From the NCBI GenBank assembly GCA_022113835.1, contig JAILWY010000023.1, forward strand, positions 5,580,001 through 5,644,000: a stretch of 64,000 nt of DNA, written 5' to 3'. Below, piece after piece: positions 52,501 to 64,000 of the stretch; within the stretch, counting starts at the first letter, position 1; each line of letters opens with the position of its first letter. The notes beneath the pieces were generated by a model. The model searched no databases, was not told the DNA's origin, and saw only the letters and a list, made by a program, of their open reading frames with translations. This DNA is from Atopsyche davidsoni. Its lineage: Eukaryota > Arthropoda > Insecta > Trichoptera > Hydrobiosidae. A program made the position numbers and the translations under genes.

Positions 52501-54679
52501 TCGAGCGTATGCGCCATAATGGCTACCAATTCTATATCATTAGATAATCAAAATTTACAATTCCCAATCCAATTCAATATCCTACGTGCCGCCGAGCTTG
52601 TCGCCCACCTGCTGAGACTGGCGATACTCCTCTGTTAATCACAAGTCCAATCACACGCACACTGGAGCGAATCACCAGATTAGTACGTGTCAAAAAATTA
52701 AATTGTGAAAAAGATAACGGAATATAATGAAACACGTCATGACATGGTGTATAGTTTATCTATTTGATTTCTACGTGATCTATAGTTTAATCGCTTTAAA
52801 TAGTCAAATATTTTTTTGCGTAAATTATTGTATTCCGAGCAGAATTGGACGTGCACCAATCTCTTTGTTTGAGTAACGAAAATTATACAATTTATTAAAC
52901 AAAAAACGTAATTAGCATGTTGAGATTATTAATATGTTTGTCAATTATTATAACTAGTTATTTTTTTTGAATACACACCTTTAAACAATATTTGCTTACG
53001 CGTCGTTTGAAACCTGAATATATGGTAATTATTCAAGTGTTTGGTTTACGGGGTCTTAAAATACCAGATGCTATGTTCAGACTTTCAATGTCAAGAAATG
53101 CCTCTATTTTTGGTGATAATGAAAGGTGATCGTAATTTTACTAACATTTTTTTAAAATTGCTTTCCACGGAGACCTAACTTGTAAAAAAAAAAAATTGTA
53201 CAAATATATTCAATACGATGTCGTACAAATTAAATTAATACACAATTTATATTATTTTCATGCTTTTAACTTTTTTGTTAAAGTTTTTTGAATATTTGAA
53301 CATAGTTTACCTAGAAAACTCTGGGATTTGAACTGAACCGAATCGGAAGTCTTGCAGTCTTGACTTATTGTACCTTTAAAGTTGTTAGGAATTAACCATT
53401 TCAAATATTGTTAATAATTAAATACAACAAATGTATTTTGAAATCAGGGATCATTTATTATGAATAGGGTTCACATTGAGTACACTATTGAGCATGACTG
53501 ACTGACCACAAGTTTTCCATTGTGAGAAGATTGGCCTGGAGATGATGTTGATCCACGTACAAGCTCTTTATGTTCTGTTATTCGTTCGTTTATAAAATAC
53601 AAGGCACTATGCAGTTTTATGCTTATTGCACGCAAGCAAGCAAAATAAGGACGTACAGCGATTTTATACTGAATTATATACGATAGCGAAATGATAAACT
53701 CAGCAAATATATAAAAAAAATTATATACAATAAAATATAAAGATATACTAACAGATTATTTGGGTATATTTATCCCCCGCAGTTTATTTTTCAGGTTTTA
53801 CTTTCCGTCTTTTATGTCGGCGAATATTTTTTTTTTCATTTTGCTCCAACAACGCTGAAGAAAGTGACTGCAAAATAAAAATAACCAATAAATATTTAAT
53901 TACGTGTCTTGAATAATAGAGAATTCAATAGTTATATTAGACGTATTTTAATATTCTTGTCGATACATTTAATGTAACTTGCACCGATTAAAAAAATTAA
54001 ATGGTTGAGGTCATAAAGTGTGCAGTTTAGATTTTTTTTAATTAGTTGAGAATTCTAATGGTAACTTTGTATGATTTCAAAAACAATAAAAGACAGTATT
54101 TTATTTTGATAAATAATACTCTAAATAAGTAATATTGTTGGAATTCTTTAAAAAAGCTACAGGAAATTCGAGAAGCAAAAGTGTCCCGCAATTCCGTGAT
54201 GTCTTTATTTCACCCCTGGTCTCAAACGAAAGGTTTCGACGCCCTTGGGGCGATATAAAACTTATTTTCCAATTACCCTGTAGCGGATTGTGCGGTCCCT
54301 GTAGAAACAAGGAGGAGAAACCACCAATTCTAGGAAAAATATATTCCAGAATCCCACATATCTCAATAACTACGTACTGTTTAATATATATAAACAGGAA
54401 ACATTATATGGATTACAATTTTTCAGGTATTTGAAATAAAATTATTCATATTTTACTAAGCTAGAAAAAGTAAATTAAATGAAAATAATTATTCAGTGGA
54501 ATAGGAAAGATGCGAGAAGAAGAAATAACAATTGATTTTTTGACTTGCGGAAATCGGTAATAATGGTTGTTTTAATAGGGATTGAATTGAATTAAATTTG
54601 ACCCAACAAAGAAAAATTACTGAAAATCCACCGTTATAAAATAAATTATACATTTCGTAAAATTTATCAAAAAAACAAT

Positions 54680-54940
54680 GACAGTTGACTCCATGCGCTC
54701 CACAAATCGGAGTTTTGTTTTACGAGCAGAAACTCTGTGACTGAGAGACGAGAGGGTGGTGGAGCCCGGGGGTACGGATGTAGGGAGGAAATCACTCTCG
54801 GGAGACACAGCTGATGCCGCGGGGAGCAAGGGGGCAGTTCGGAAACCGAGACCGATCCAAGGGGGTCGGAATAGACTGCCGTTGCAGGGGTACGGGCAGA
54901 CATAATAATACCTCGACCTACCCGCGCGGAAGGGGTAGCC
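54680..54940. other. GC-rich block with long minus-strand open frame, origin unclear
   Basis: A GC-rich segment with abrupt borders, lying within a minus-strand open frame of 132 codons (55015-54617) that includes YYYVCPYPCNGSLFRPPWIG. A second minus-strand frame is also open (54903-54667). The text is Pro/Ser-rich and matches no family known to me. It is not a laminin-EGF or netrin exon: the cysteine spacing is wrong. An old transposon fragment is the likeliest explanation. Confidence 0.3.
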
Positions 54941-56232
54941 AGTTATGAAATTGCATTTTATCAAAAGGTAGGCACAAAAGGATTTCTGTTTATCTTCATA
55001 AGTACAAAGGTACATATTTAAACTTGTAAGAAAGGTTGATAAGACGATAATTTAAAAGCATGGATGTCCCGTTTATATTTCTACTTCACTATTATATTTG
55101 TAAATTAATATTTTGATAAAATATGTTTGCTAAAATATTCGTATGGTTTTGAAATTTAAGGTTTTTTTGTAAACCTCAGTAAGAAATTAACACTTTGATT
55201 GGTTGTAAATATAACATTTAAATTTTTAGGCATTTTTCTAAATAAATTTAAAAAATCAAGCCGACAAACTTCGTATAATTTAAATAAGAAGTAAACATTT
55301 TTTATAATAAATTATGATATCATTTAGTTGCATGTATGCTTACATTCTCAATTATAAATAGTTTATGTCTAGGAGCTGAATAAAGTAAAACAGTAAATTA
55401 AGTTGAACGGATACTCCTAAATATCATCAAAACCATTTTTTTTTTGCAGCATATTTGCAGTTTTGAGCAAATACAATTTTTCAAATAAGTTTAATTGGCC
55501 AAAGTCAACTGCAGTTTCCGTGGCATGCGCCATTACCCAGGTCGACCACACATCCAAACAAAAATAAAAGTAAATTAAAGCAGGCTTCGGCGCTCGCCTG
55601 CACTAACATTTAAATAACAATTCAAACTGTCCACTTTCGTTTAACTTTTATGTCGTACATGACGTTAGCTGAGCAGCCGGTCGCAGACACTGTCCAAATA
55701 GAGTACACCTTCGAGCATGGAGTCAATAGGAGCGATCGACAATACACGCATAAACAAATTTTTAAAAAAAGTTACACACAAGTTAATATTACAGTGTGTC
55801 TTTAAAATAATTAGTTTATTTAAAAAAAATTTTTTTTTACGATGCTTCATGCATCTAAGCATTTATGTTTATGATCGAGGCTTACCGAGCGGGCCATGGA
55901 GGTTGCATATCGAGTGTAAGGCAGGGCTGGCGGCGTACAATAGCGGGGCTATTTACCCCTCTCCCCCGAGGGTGACCGACGACGGCGGAGCAGTAATTGT
56001 AAAATTTTGTCAGTTTCAACTGAACTGTGATTTAACTTTTGAAATTGCAGTGAAACTTGATTGTTTTGAATTGTCTGGCTTTATTTATGTACTGTAGGCA
56101 GTTGTCTTCAAACAACGTACTTTTAAACACTGACATCGTAATTGTTCAGGAATTAATATTATAATGATAAAAGTAGTATAATTGATTGAAATATTTACTT
56201 ATATAACCATAATTTTTCATTGCCAAAAATGT

Positions 56233-56304
56233 TAGATTTCATGTACCAAACATGTATGTAAATGGTTGTTATTCATGGCGTTTGGTACATGAACGTTAAA
56301 TCTA
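56233..56304. repeat. Imperfect inverted repeat with bulge
   Basis: CATGTACCAAAC (56240-56251) is reverse-complemented at 56280-56291. TAGATTT (56233-56239) pairs with AAATCTA (56298-56304) across a 6-nt bulge on the right side. It lies immediately beside a GC-richer block (56350-56520) and may be part of the same element. Confidence 0.8.
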
Positions 56305-56396
56305 AAAAAATAACAAACGTTTCATGCACTACGTTTTACCAATGAATCCTTTTGTTTTTGGGGCAGTTTTTATCACCCCCTGTAAGTCGATTTTCG

Positions 56397-56558
56397 TCAT
56401 GATACTCCTGGGACTAAGGCATCAGTCATACCCCTAATTCTGTCCAAGATCACGGGGAGGTCGTTGGACGTTTTTATGGTGATCTCCGGGGTGGGCGTGG
56501 AAAGAGGTATTTTGGGGAGGCGCATGAATACAGTGTCAAATTTTGTGCAAGTGTTCAT
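56397..56558 (-). other. Small ORF of 53 codons, unknown
   Basis: The minus-strand ORF runs from an ATG at 56558 to a TGA at 56399-56397. Part of it reads RLPKIPLSTPTPEITIKTSN, followed by a segment with DLPVILDRIRGMTDALVPG. Its composition looks protein-like and differs from chance ORFs nearby. A T-rich stretch ending in AG lies upstream but is out of frame (an in-frame TGA intervenes). I recognise no family. A fragment of a mobile-element ORF is as likely as a small gene. Confidence 0.25.
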
Positions 56559-56902
56559 GCATTTTGATGATTCAGATTTTCATTTCTAAAAAAAAAACAC
56601 TTTTATTTTAGAATTATAGTAATAATGTCAATAATTACATATACTACCAATCAACTTGCAACTGTGCCTTCTACACACGTTGCTACACAACTTTCGACCG
56701 ACATTCAATTAATCCTCTTTTACGTTGTGCAAAGATATAATAAATGTCAAACGTTATGTCGCAGCGAGTGTAGCCAGCATTATCCTTGGTAGAATGTAAT
56801 TTTTTAAATAATATATTACAATAATAAATCTACAACTCCACTTAATTCAGTGCGAGTGTGATAGCTAACAATAACAAACATTAGTGTGATCACATAACAT
56901 TT

Positions 56903-56994
56903 GTTACCATGGCGACCGTGGCGTGCTGCTATTGGTCGGGAGCTGGCTCAGACGACCCTCCATTGTTTGTGCGGTAACAATAAGATCGTGACGT
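56903..56994. promoter_or_regulatory. Candidate regulatory cluster: X-box, CCAAT, CRE half-site
   Basis: GTTACCATGGCGAC (56903-56916) matches the palindromic RFX X-box GTTRCCATGGYAAC with one mismatch. ATTGGTC at 56931 is an inverted CCAAT box, GGTAAC at 56973-56978 is an X-box half-site, and TGACGT at 56989-56994 is a CRE half-site. They lie within 92 bp in a GC-richer island. Their co-occurrence suggests an enhancer or promoter, but no binding or conservation is shown. Confidence 0.3.
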
Positions 56995-57716
56995 TTGTTT
57001 GCACGAAGAACACCTTCTTCCGCGAGTCGGGGATATATGCTGTATTGCACCTACGACCATAAATACTGATTTGCGCTACCGCGAATAAAATTCACCGGGG
57101 CAAACTCTTGATATAATTTTATAAATGCAAACCGCACGTACCAATAAAAAATTACCACGCTAATATTATAAAAATATTTTTTTTAAAGTTTGTCTGCCAC
57201 TATCTTGAATTCAAGGGATTGAAATGGGAAACGACGTCACCACTAAACCCGTAAATATATTGTTGATACGAAACATTAGTAATGAAATTTAAGTATAAGA
57301 CGCCATCAATTAATAGTTGGAACTAGATAAATAGTTTATTGAATTCTCTGCATAAAAAGGAAAAAAATAATTTTTATACATAAATTTTTTTTTTAATACA
57401 TAAAGTGTTTTTTGCAAACGCCGTGTAGTTTATCCCAATACCATTGAATCCAAAGACTTGGTCGAGCCCTCAATATTTGTTTATCTCTTGTATTGGACAT
57501 TCACACCATTGCTATTGTATTCTTCTCGTATGTATTTATTTTTCCACATACCTACTGGAAAATAATACAAAATAATATCATACCCTTTGCCAGGAATTTT
57601 AAATAATATGTTTTTTTTTTTGTTATTGATGCACACTCGAAAGACGAGAGTAATTCTCAAAAATCGTCATAAGCAAGTATTATAAGTATCTAGGAACTGG
57701 TGCATCTTGTTTTAGC

Positions 57717-57731
57717 TATATATATATATAT
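57717..57731. repeat. Short (TA)n microsatellite
   Basis: About seven TA dinucleotides. Confidence 0.93.
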
Positions 57732-58156
57732 CTTGGTAAGATTGTTTTCGTCGTTTTATTTGTGAATCGATTACATAAAAGTGTATTTTCTACACAGTAA
57801 AGCTGTACTGGTGGAAATTACGATTTATTAATATATAAAAAATATTTACTAATAATCAGCAGTCAGGTGGTTTTATATAGAAAACAAGCAGGAATCAATT
57901 AAACTTCCCACTCATTATGATGATATTTTTAGAAATCCTTAGTTTCCACATACAATAGTTAAGTAGTGTCTCTATTTGGAAATCGACATCTGACTAATGA
58001 CTCTCCAGAGAACCGCGCAAGTTTGCGTGGGTACTTTTTTGTATGAAGATTGGTGCGGAAGTAGTTTCCATAGAATCTCGACATAATTTCCGATACCGAA
58101 GTTACAACAAAGACGGCCGACTCCAACTTTAGTGATAAACTTGAAGCTTTAAGCCA

Positions 58157-58184
58157 ATATATATGTATATATATATATATATAT
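58157..58184. repeat. (AT)n microsatellite with one TG interruption
   Basis: About 14 AT dinucleotides with one ATGT interruption. Confidence 0.95.
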
Positions 58185-58853
58185 TAATAAATAGATGTTT
58201 AGGGAGGGAAGGAAGAAAGGTACTTTGCTCAGTAAAAAAAAAATTAAATTCTAAATAAATATAGTTGTAATTGCACACGAAAAAGAGTTAGATGAACATC
58301 TGATATTTAAAATTTTAGTATGTTCAGCAAAATTAAATTATTTGTTTCTAACATAAATACGCGTAACTGATTCATTACCAAATTTATTTTTTGTATGTTA
58401 GGCTCGAATCTATTGTTTATGTTTTGAAAAAAAAATTGTAGCATAAACGATTTTTAAATTCAGTTGCATATGAGTTTGAGGAATAGATCTTGTAACATAG
58501 TTTTTGACTATAAGTATGTGTGATTTGGATTATTTTACTATACTGTTATATTTATATAAAAATTTTAAACAATAAATATTTATTTTATAGTTTATTCATA
58601 AAATTGTTATGAATAAGATTTAATTGCTTATACAACTGATAAACGCAACCAAATTTATTAAAATTTTCTTTACGAAAATAATAAATACAAAACAATCAAA
58701 GTGATCGAACACGCATGCAATTTAATGTGCATTTCAAACAGCGGCATTAAAGTAGGAAGCCATTTACAACATTGGCTTGTTAATCTAATGCAATACAATC
58801 CAGAAGCGATTCCATTAAACGCAGTGCTCTTGTGGTTTTCCATTATCCTAAGT

Positions 58854-59123
58854 TCACCGTATAAAGTGCAGGACATTTAATAGGTTGATTCTCCGTCTCG
58901 CCGCGCACGTCTCTAATTTAACGGACTGCGAATCGAATGGCTTCGAGTTGTGAACGAGAATGACCGGCGCTTTATCCTCGTCCTGGATTGTCTGGAGCGT
59001 CATCCGAACTAGAAGTCCAATCAGCCACAATGGGGCGAAAACGAACCCGATGAGCAGCCTCTGATTGAGGGCGGTAGTCTTAAAGCAATTCCAACTCGCT
59101 TTACAAAGTAACTTCTGGAACAA
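58854..59123 (-). other. Open frame of 89 codons, unknown
   Basis: The frame begins MFQKLLCKASWNCFK and contains a hydrophobic stretch (LLIGFVFAPLWLIGLLV) followed by a polar tail (TLQTIQDEDKAPVILVH). It lies on the netrin strand in a GC-richer island. An overlapping minus-strand frame (59248-59021) is also open. No domain is recognised and no splice signals clearly frame it. The hydrophobic stretch could be a membrane segment if it is ever translated, but this may be chance. Confidence 0.15.
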
Positions 59124-59841
59124 AGCGCTCTGTTGGTGTTTTGATGGGTTCTGCTTACATTGTTTTGCGTTAAGAGTAGTCCTCGTGTACTCTGGGATTG
59201 AAAGCGGTTCTTTTGTAACCAGCTGATAGTGGCGCTTAAATGGTCCATGTTGATACTGTTTTGGGGTTAATTGAAATTATACAACGCATTAAGGGTTAAC
59301 TAAATTACTTTTTTGAAATTATCTTTGTTAACTTTTATTACACATTCGTAATGAATTTGAATAATAAACGTTTATTTTAATTATTAACGTTAAATTAAAT
59401 ACGAACAAACTGAATGAATAATACATTTCAGTTTTTATATATTATGCATTATTTTGGCTATATATATTTTATTTTTTGACCTAATCAGCATAGATATTTA
59501 TTGTATCTTCATCTAAAGCGTATTTGGAAATATGTTCCTCAAAACTACATTCGTCATTTTTTGTAATAAATAAAACGTTTCCGATAAAAGCCATCCGATT
59601 TAAGTTTATATGAAGTCTAGACGAAGTTGTCTTAACCGGAAACGGTCTGCAAATTTGACAAATTTCTATTGCAGTTCTCAGAAGCCACTGAAACGGACAA
59701 ACAATTCAGGAGCATTAGGGCCATTGTGATTCAGGCCACGTGACGGACAGCCATTTCGATTCGACCGATCGTCATTATTCTAAATTCAAATTGCATTACG
59801 GTGTGAAGACAGGCGCGCTAGATGGATGGGGGGAGGTCTGC

Positions 59842-59888
59842 GGGAGGGATGCAGGAGGGATGCAGGAGGGATGCAGGAGGGATGCAGG
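59842..59888. repeat. 12-bp minisatellite (GGATGCAGGAGG, about 4 copies)
   Basis: Four near-perfect tandem copies of a 12-bp, purine-rich unit. Because the unit is 12 bp, all frames stay open across it, which explains several spurious ORFs here. Confidence 0.95.
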
Positions 59889-60399
59889 TTGCGTTTGCAG
59901 TTGGTCTGCAGAAAATACAATCAACGTCGGTCAAGGAAAAACATGAATTTTCTCAAATTTTTAAAAAACACCTCACGATTAGCTTATTTGATAATAGTTT
60001 ATAAAGTTTCAAATAAAGTATGATAACAGAAAATAAGCTTATTGATTTAAAACCTATAAAAAATAATTTACGAAAATTTATTTAAAAAATGCTATTTTCT
60101 ATTCCTACAATAGTACAAATCATCCTACGTATCCTACTTATAAATATACGCATTAAGTCACACTCATAGTATTAATATAAATAAAAGCATATTGATTTTT
60201 ACGGCTTTGGCCTAAAAACATTCGCATTGAAAAATATCGGTACAAGACTAGAAGCTGTGTCACGGAATTTCCATCAGTCCTCGACGTGTGAATCCAAGAC
60301 CGAGAGGATCCACCGGGTGGGAGGCCGCGCTGGCGAATAATGAATGGGGGTGTCAGGCGGCGCGGGGCTCTCACATAAATCACGGATTAGCGCGACTCA

Positions 60400-60450
60400 T
60401 CTCTCGGACCGCCGCGACCGCCATTCCACGTCTGGGCGGCCATCTTGGGT
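60400..60450. promoter_or_regulatory. CpG-rich island with two Pho/YY1-like motifs
   Basis: ACCGCCATT and GCGGCCATCTTGG lie within 35 bp. Both contain the GCCAT core bound by Pho/YY1, and the second fits the extended YY1 form on the opposite strand. They sit in a CpG-rich block (60260-60480). This is a candidate regulatory element only. Confidence 0.25.
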
Positions 60451-62547
60451 GATGGGCGATCACAGACCGCTCGGTGCACACCTCAAACTGACAACAAGGC
60501 ACATACGACTCTACTAAACTACTAAGACCCGGTTTTAAGTCAATATCAGAAGTCATCTCTCACAAATATAATACGCTATTTTTTTGTGAAAATATTTGAT
60601 TTGTTAAGATTCCTTGTATCATTTATACTCGACGCTTACATTTGCAAAATTAGAGCTGTTTTATTTCGTCAATGTACTGTCTGTTTTATTTTTGTTATCA
60701 CAATAGTTTAACAGCCAGTCATACTTTTGTAAGTTCAAGGCTGAAACTTTTACGCTACTTAGTATGACTGATTTTCATGAAACTGAAAAACCGCAAGACG
60801 TTTTGCAGCTATCAAAAATAATCGAACCCTCCATGTCGTATTATTGATATCAAATAACCTCTGATTGAAGATCAGGAGATGAGCTGCACTGGCGGGTATT
60901 ATTTCCGCGGTGATTCAGCACTCTGATCGCTTCTCGCCGTAGGCGGCGAGGCCCATTACAAATCATTACAAAACATTTAAAATCATCACAGGAATAATGC
61001 TGCGCCGAGAGTGAAGGTGTGAGCCTGCCATGTCTGTCATTACAGAGGTGCAAACAACACCATGGGGTAGAAAATTACGGTCGAGTGCGGCATCGACTTG
61101 GACATGGTTAGGTTCATCCGTTAAATATAATAATTTACTACAAGGAAAAAATATTTAAGGCATCTTGAGAACAGATCTTTATTTTACAATAAAAAGTTTT
61201 TTTTAAATATGTAAATTTAAAAAAAAAGTTATGGGTAAAAAAATTCTATTGGAATTTTTATTATTGATAACATGATTTACTTTATTCATGTATTTATCAA
61301 TATTTTCATATTATTCTAATACTACAATTTAATCAAAGACTAGTAAAATCTATGGTAATAAATATTGACACAAAATGATATTATTCATAGATTTAAATAA
61401 AGGTTACTGTATTTCATTTGCTAAGGAATACTTCGTAATATATGAATAATTATGAACAAATTAAAAATAACTAAGACAGTTCATTTCATGGAAATAAGTT
61501 AAATGTTGCAAAGTTTACCTTTTTTTGTTCGTGCAAAACTACTCAGTAATATCTCCCAAAAAAACTTTGAATAAAAGATAAAACAAAGATCAGGCCGGTC
61601 GTTCCGGTGAAGTATGCTATAATAAAGCTATCATCGGAGATTGCGCGGAGAATTGCGAGCCAATTGTTTAGAATAAAATTGCTGTTTCTCGTATGTGGGC
61701 CGATATATTTGTTAATAACACGGTGCGAGGTAGTGCGCCTCGCTGATCGTACATCCTCCCAGCAAATTAAATTTACTTTTGTATTGTATGATAATTGCTT
61801 ATAAGATTTATATAAATGTTACAACGGTTAGTTATGCTGGGTAATTAATTTCGAGTCGACGAAGGTGTTAACAGCTAATACGCAGCGGGAAGCGTCAATG
61901 TAATAAATGTAAAATTAAATAACCGGTACATTTCAGTTTTTTTTTCAATTTGCATAAATATAAATAAATTTATTTATGTTGAGCAAAGATATTCTTTTTC
62001 ATGAGTAGTAACAAATATTTGGTAAGTACGCAATACGTATGGCACAATTCTACCGCGATTAACTTGTAGCTAGTGCATTGACAGTTTTTGACCATGGACA
62101 AAAATACTGTAAATAATTCTTATTAATAATTTAAGATTGAATTCCAGCAAACTAAAGTGAAAAACTTCAATTAAAACCTGACACTAGAATTTTTTTAAAA
62201 TTATATTTTAGATGAGAATTGATATCTTCAAATTTTTGTAAGAAATATTAAATAAGTAACATTGGATACTTTGCCAAGTATCTATGTATGCATGCATGTT
62301 TAAATCAATTGAATTAAAGAAAGTTGGAAAGTTTTTTTATAAAATATTCATTTGTCCATAACTCGTACCAAGTAACTTTTGAAAGCGATATTCTAGCGAG
62401 AAGTAAATGCTGCTTATACTAACGGAATATACTTTGAAAGTATTCTTTAATATAAAATGATATCATTTCTGCTTGTTGTCATATAAAATACATACTTTCA
62501 TTTATATTTATTCCATTCCTGAAGAAGTTTTCGACATTTCGTTTCAG

Positions 62548-62843
62548 AGTGAAGATTTATAAACAATATTTAGATGGAGTTTCGCGGGCGAAGGGAAACG
62601 CTCGAGTAAGCCGTGAGAAAACTGAAAAGCAAATATTTAGAGCTCGGGGAACTTCCCCGGCGTACTGTCCCGCGGGGAAATGTTCATATTGTATAAAAAT
62701 ACATTGCAGTTTAAACAACCGGTCGAGAAATGAACTCTCAAGTTTTCTAATTTGCCGTGGCTTACCCCAAAAAATGTTTGCGGCCTCCGGAGCTTCTAAT
62801 TCGGTTACTAATTTTTTAGGGTGGCCCGTTACAAAGCCCCGCG
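62548..62843 (+). other. Exon-like open frame, unknown, antisense to netrin
   Basis: A CATTTCGTTTCAG acceptor-like sequence ends at 62547. The frame after it is open for 105 codons (62549-62866), with a donor-like GCG/GTGAGGG at 62843/62844. The protein text includes SPAYCPAGKCSYCIKIHC, a cluster of four cysteines, and then RSRNELSSF. No family is recognised. It would be a 296-nt internal exon of a plus-strand gene, for which no other exon was found. Confidence 0.2.
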
Positions 62844-64000
62844 GTGAGGGTGAAATCTTAATTTAAAATTTTAATTGAAGAGATTTTGTGTAGAAAATTT
62901 ATATTGTAGTTTACGTTTTGAAGACAGGAAGTTGGTTAGGAATGGCCTCAGTAATTGAGCCGGAAAATTGGAGAATATTTAAAAAAATAAAAAAAGTTTT
63001 TACTGAGATGGTGGCTGCGTCGGCGCTCATTAGAGGCGAACACACTTGACTGTCCTGTTATTTTGCGAACAAGAAAGCCTTTTAATATAAAGTGCGTTTG
63101 CGGCGTTGTCTGCATCGTGCGAAATTTAATTTTTATATATATAAAAAATAAATTTGATGACATGCATTCAAGATATTACGATAAGCCCATATAAGTTATG
63201 ACTTACATTTACTGTGCTTTAAAAATATAATATTTAGGCTTCAGTTTATAAATGTCGAATGCAATATTTTCGTTTACAGTTACATATTTTTTTCGGTGAA
63301 AGTTATGTTGATAATTATGATAAAATAACTTTTGTTTTAACTTTTTTAATACAAAGGGTATTTTTTTATGTGTGCGTTTTATTTTTTTCACAACATTGCG
63401 TAATCCTAAAAATAAATACTTACGTATACTACGTATATATAAATCAAATATTTTTTTTTTTATAATGTAATGTGTAATATAATTGTTAAATATATTTATT
63501 CGTCTTCAATAACAGAGAGCTACGCTGTGGACTAGCTAAAATGCAGTCGGATGAACTGCTGCTGGGAGGGGTGGGACGGCTTCATCTGCTCGCACTGACT
63601 ACTGCTAACGGAATCACACAGTAAAAATTCCTCCCCGACCTCATTCCATGTTAACATCTACTAGATAGAATTTACTGAAGAATACAATGATGCCAAATCT
63701 CAACTAACGAGGCCTATATTTAAAAAAAATGGAAATAACTAAGAAAGCGGCCTTACAAGATTTTCATACACGACTCATAAATTTAAAATATAAACTAAGG
63801 CTAATTTTATGGTCTTTCAACAAATATGATTTATCACAATTTTAAAAATAATCTTGATATATTGTACGGAGGTTTTCAGCACATCGCTTCTCATTCATTA
63901 CAAAATTAAGAGAATCAGAATCAAAATCAGACTTATAGATGTCAATTTTTACGAAGTTTTGATCGATCATAATCTCAGTATCGTTTATACGTGCAGTGGA

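Noticed and set aside
53300..53400. tRNA-like B-box (GTTCAAATCCCAG on the minus strand) with TGCAAGACTTCC-like arm
   Set aside because: No matching acceptor stem or A box could be folded. At best it is a decayed tRNA-derived SINE, too weak to annotate.
59740..60023. Three overlapping plus-strand ORFs with GGMQEGCRRDAG-type repeats
   Set aside because: All three come from the 12-bp minisatellite, which leaves every frame open.

Overview
The window is eukaryotic and very AT-rich, with long introns, several (TA)n microsatellites, a hAT-type DNA transposon and scattered GC/CpG-rich islands. The only coding sequence that can be placed in a known family is three small exons of a netrin gene, all on the minus strand and all insect-like in sequence. 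I infer an insect, possibly a moth or butterfly, but the species assignment is weak. Almost all of the rest is intron.

Netrin gene, in transcription order (high to low coordinates): 20889-21038 is a complete third laminin-EGF repeat (LE3); 15944-16009 is a 22-codon linker exon; 240-308 is the start of the C-terminal netrin (NTR/C345C) domain. The splice sites read cleanly (AG acceptors, GTAAG donors). Every junction is phase 1 and the lengths are 150, 66 and 69 nt. Joined, they give one uninterrupted reading of 95 codons. The 5' exons (signal peptide, laminin N-terminal domain, LE1, LE2) should lie beyond 64000, or less likely be unseen in this window. The remainder of the C-terminal domain lies below position 1. 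The introns are 15,635 nt and 4,879 nt, plus at least 42,962 nt upstream of LE3.

Intron contents. 309-15943 holds GC-rich patches with no recognisable gene. 16010-20888 holds a (TA)n tract and a perfect 15-bp hairpin. The large upstream intron holds: GC-rich transposon-like debris around 24.8-25.6 kb; a 190-bp (TA)n tract at 27.7 kb; a TATA-bearing GC-rich segment followed by a small ORF at 32.7-33.3 kb; a perfect 47-bp foldback with a hammerhead-like loop at 33.5 kb; a 1,636-bp hAT-type element with 8-bp target duplications at 44.9-46.6 kb, which carries 15 copies of a 51/52-bp repeat arranged in a three-unit higher-order pattern; and a possible RFX/CCAAT/CRE cluster at 56.9 kb.

The most notable observations are the hAT element with its internal satellite, the foldback with the hammerhead-like loop, the fully symmetric netrin exons (any one could be skipped in frame), and the recurrent GCCGCCATTT (Pho/YY1-like) motif in the introns. 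No complete protein-coding gene, rRNA, tRNA or CRISPR array is supported.
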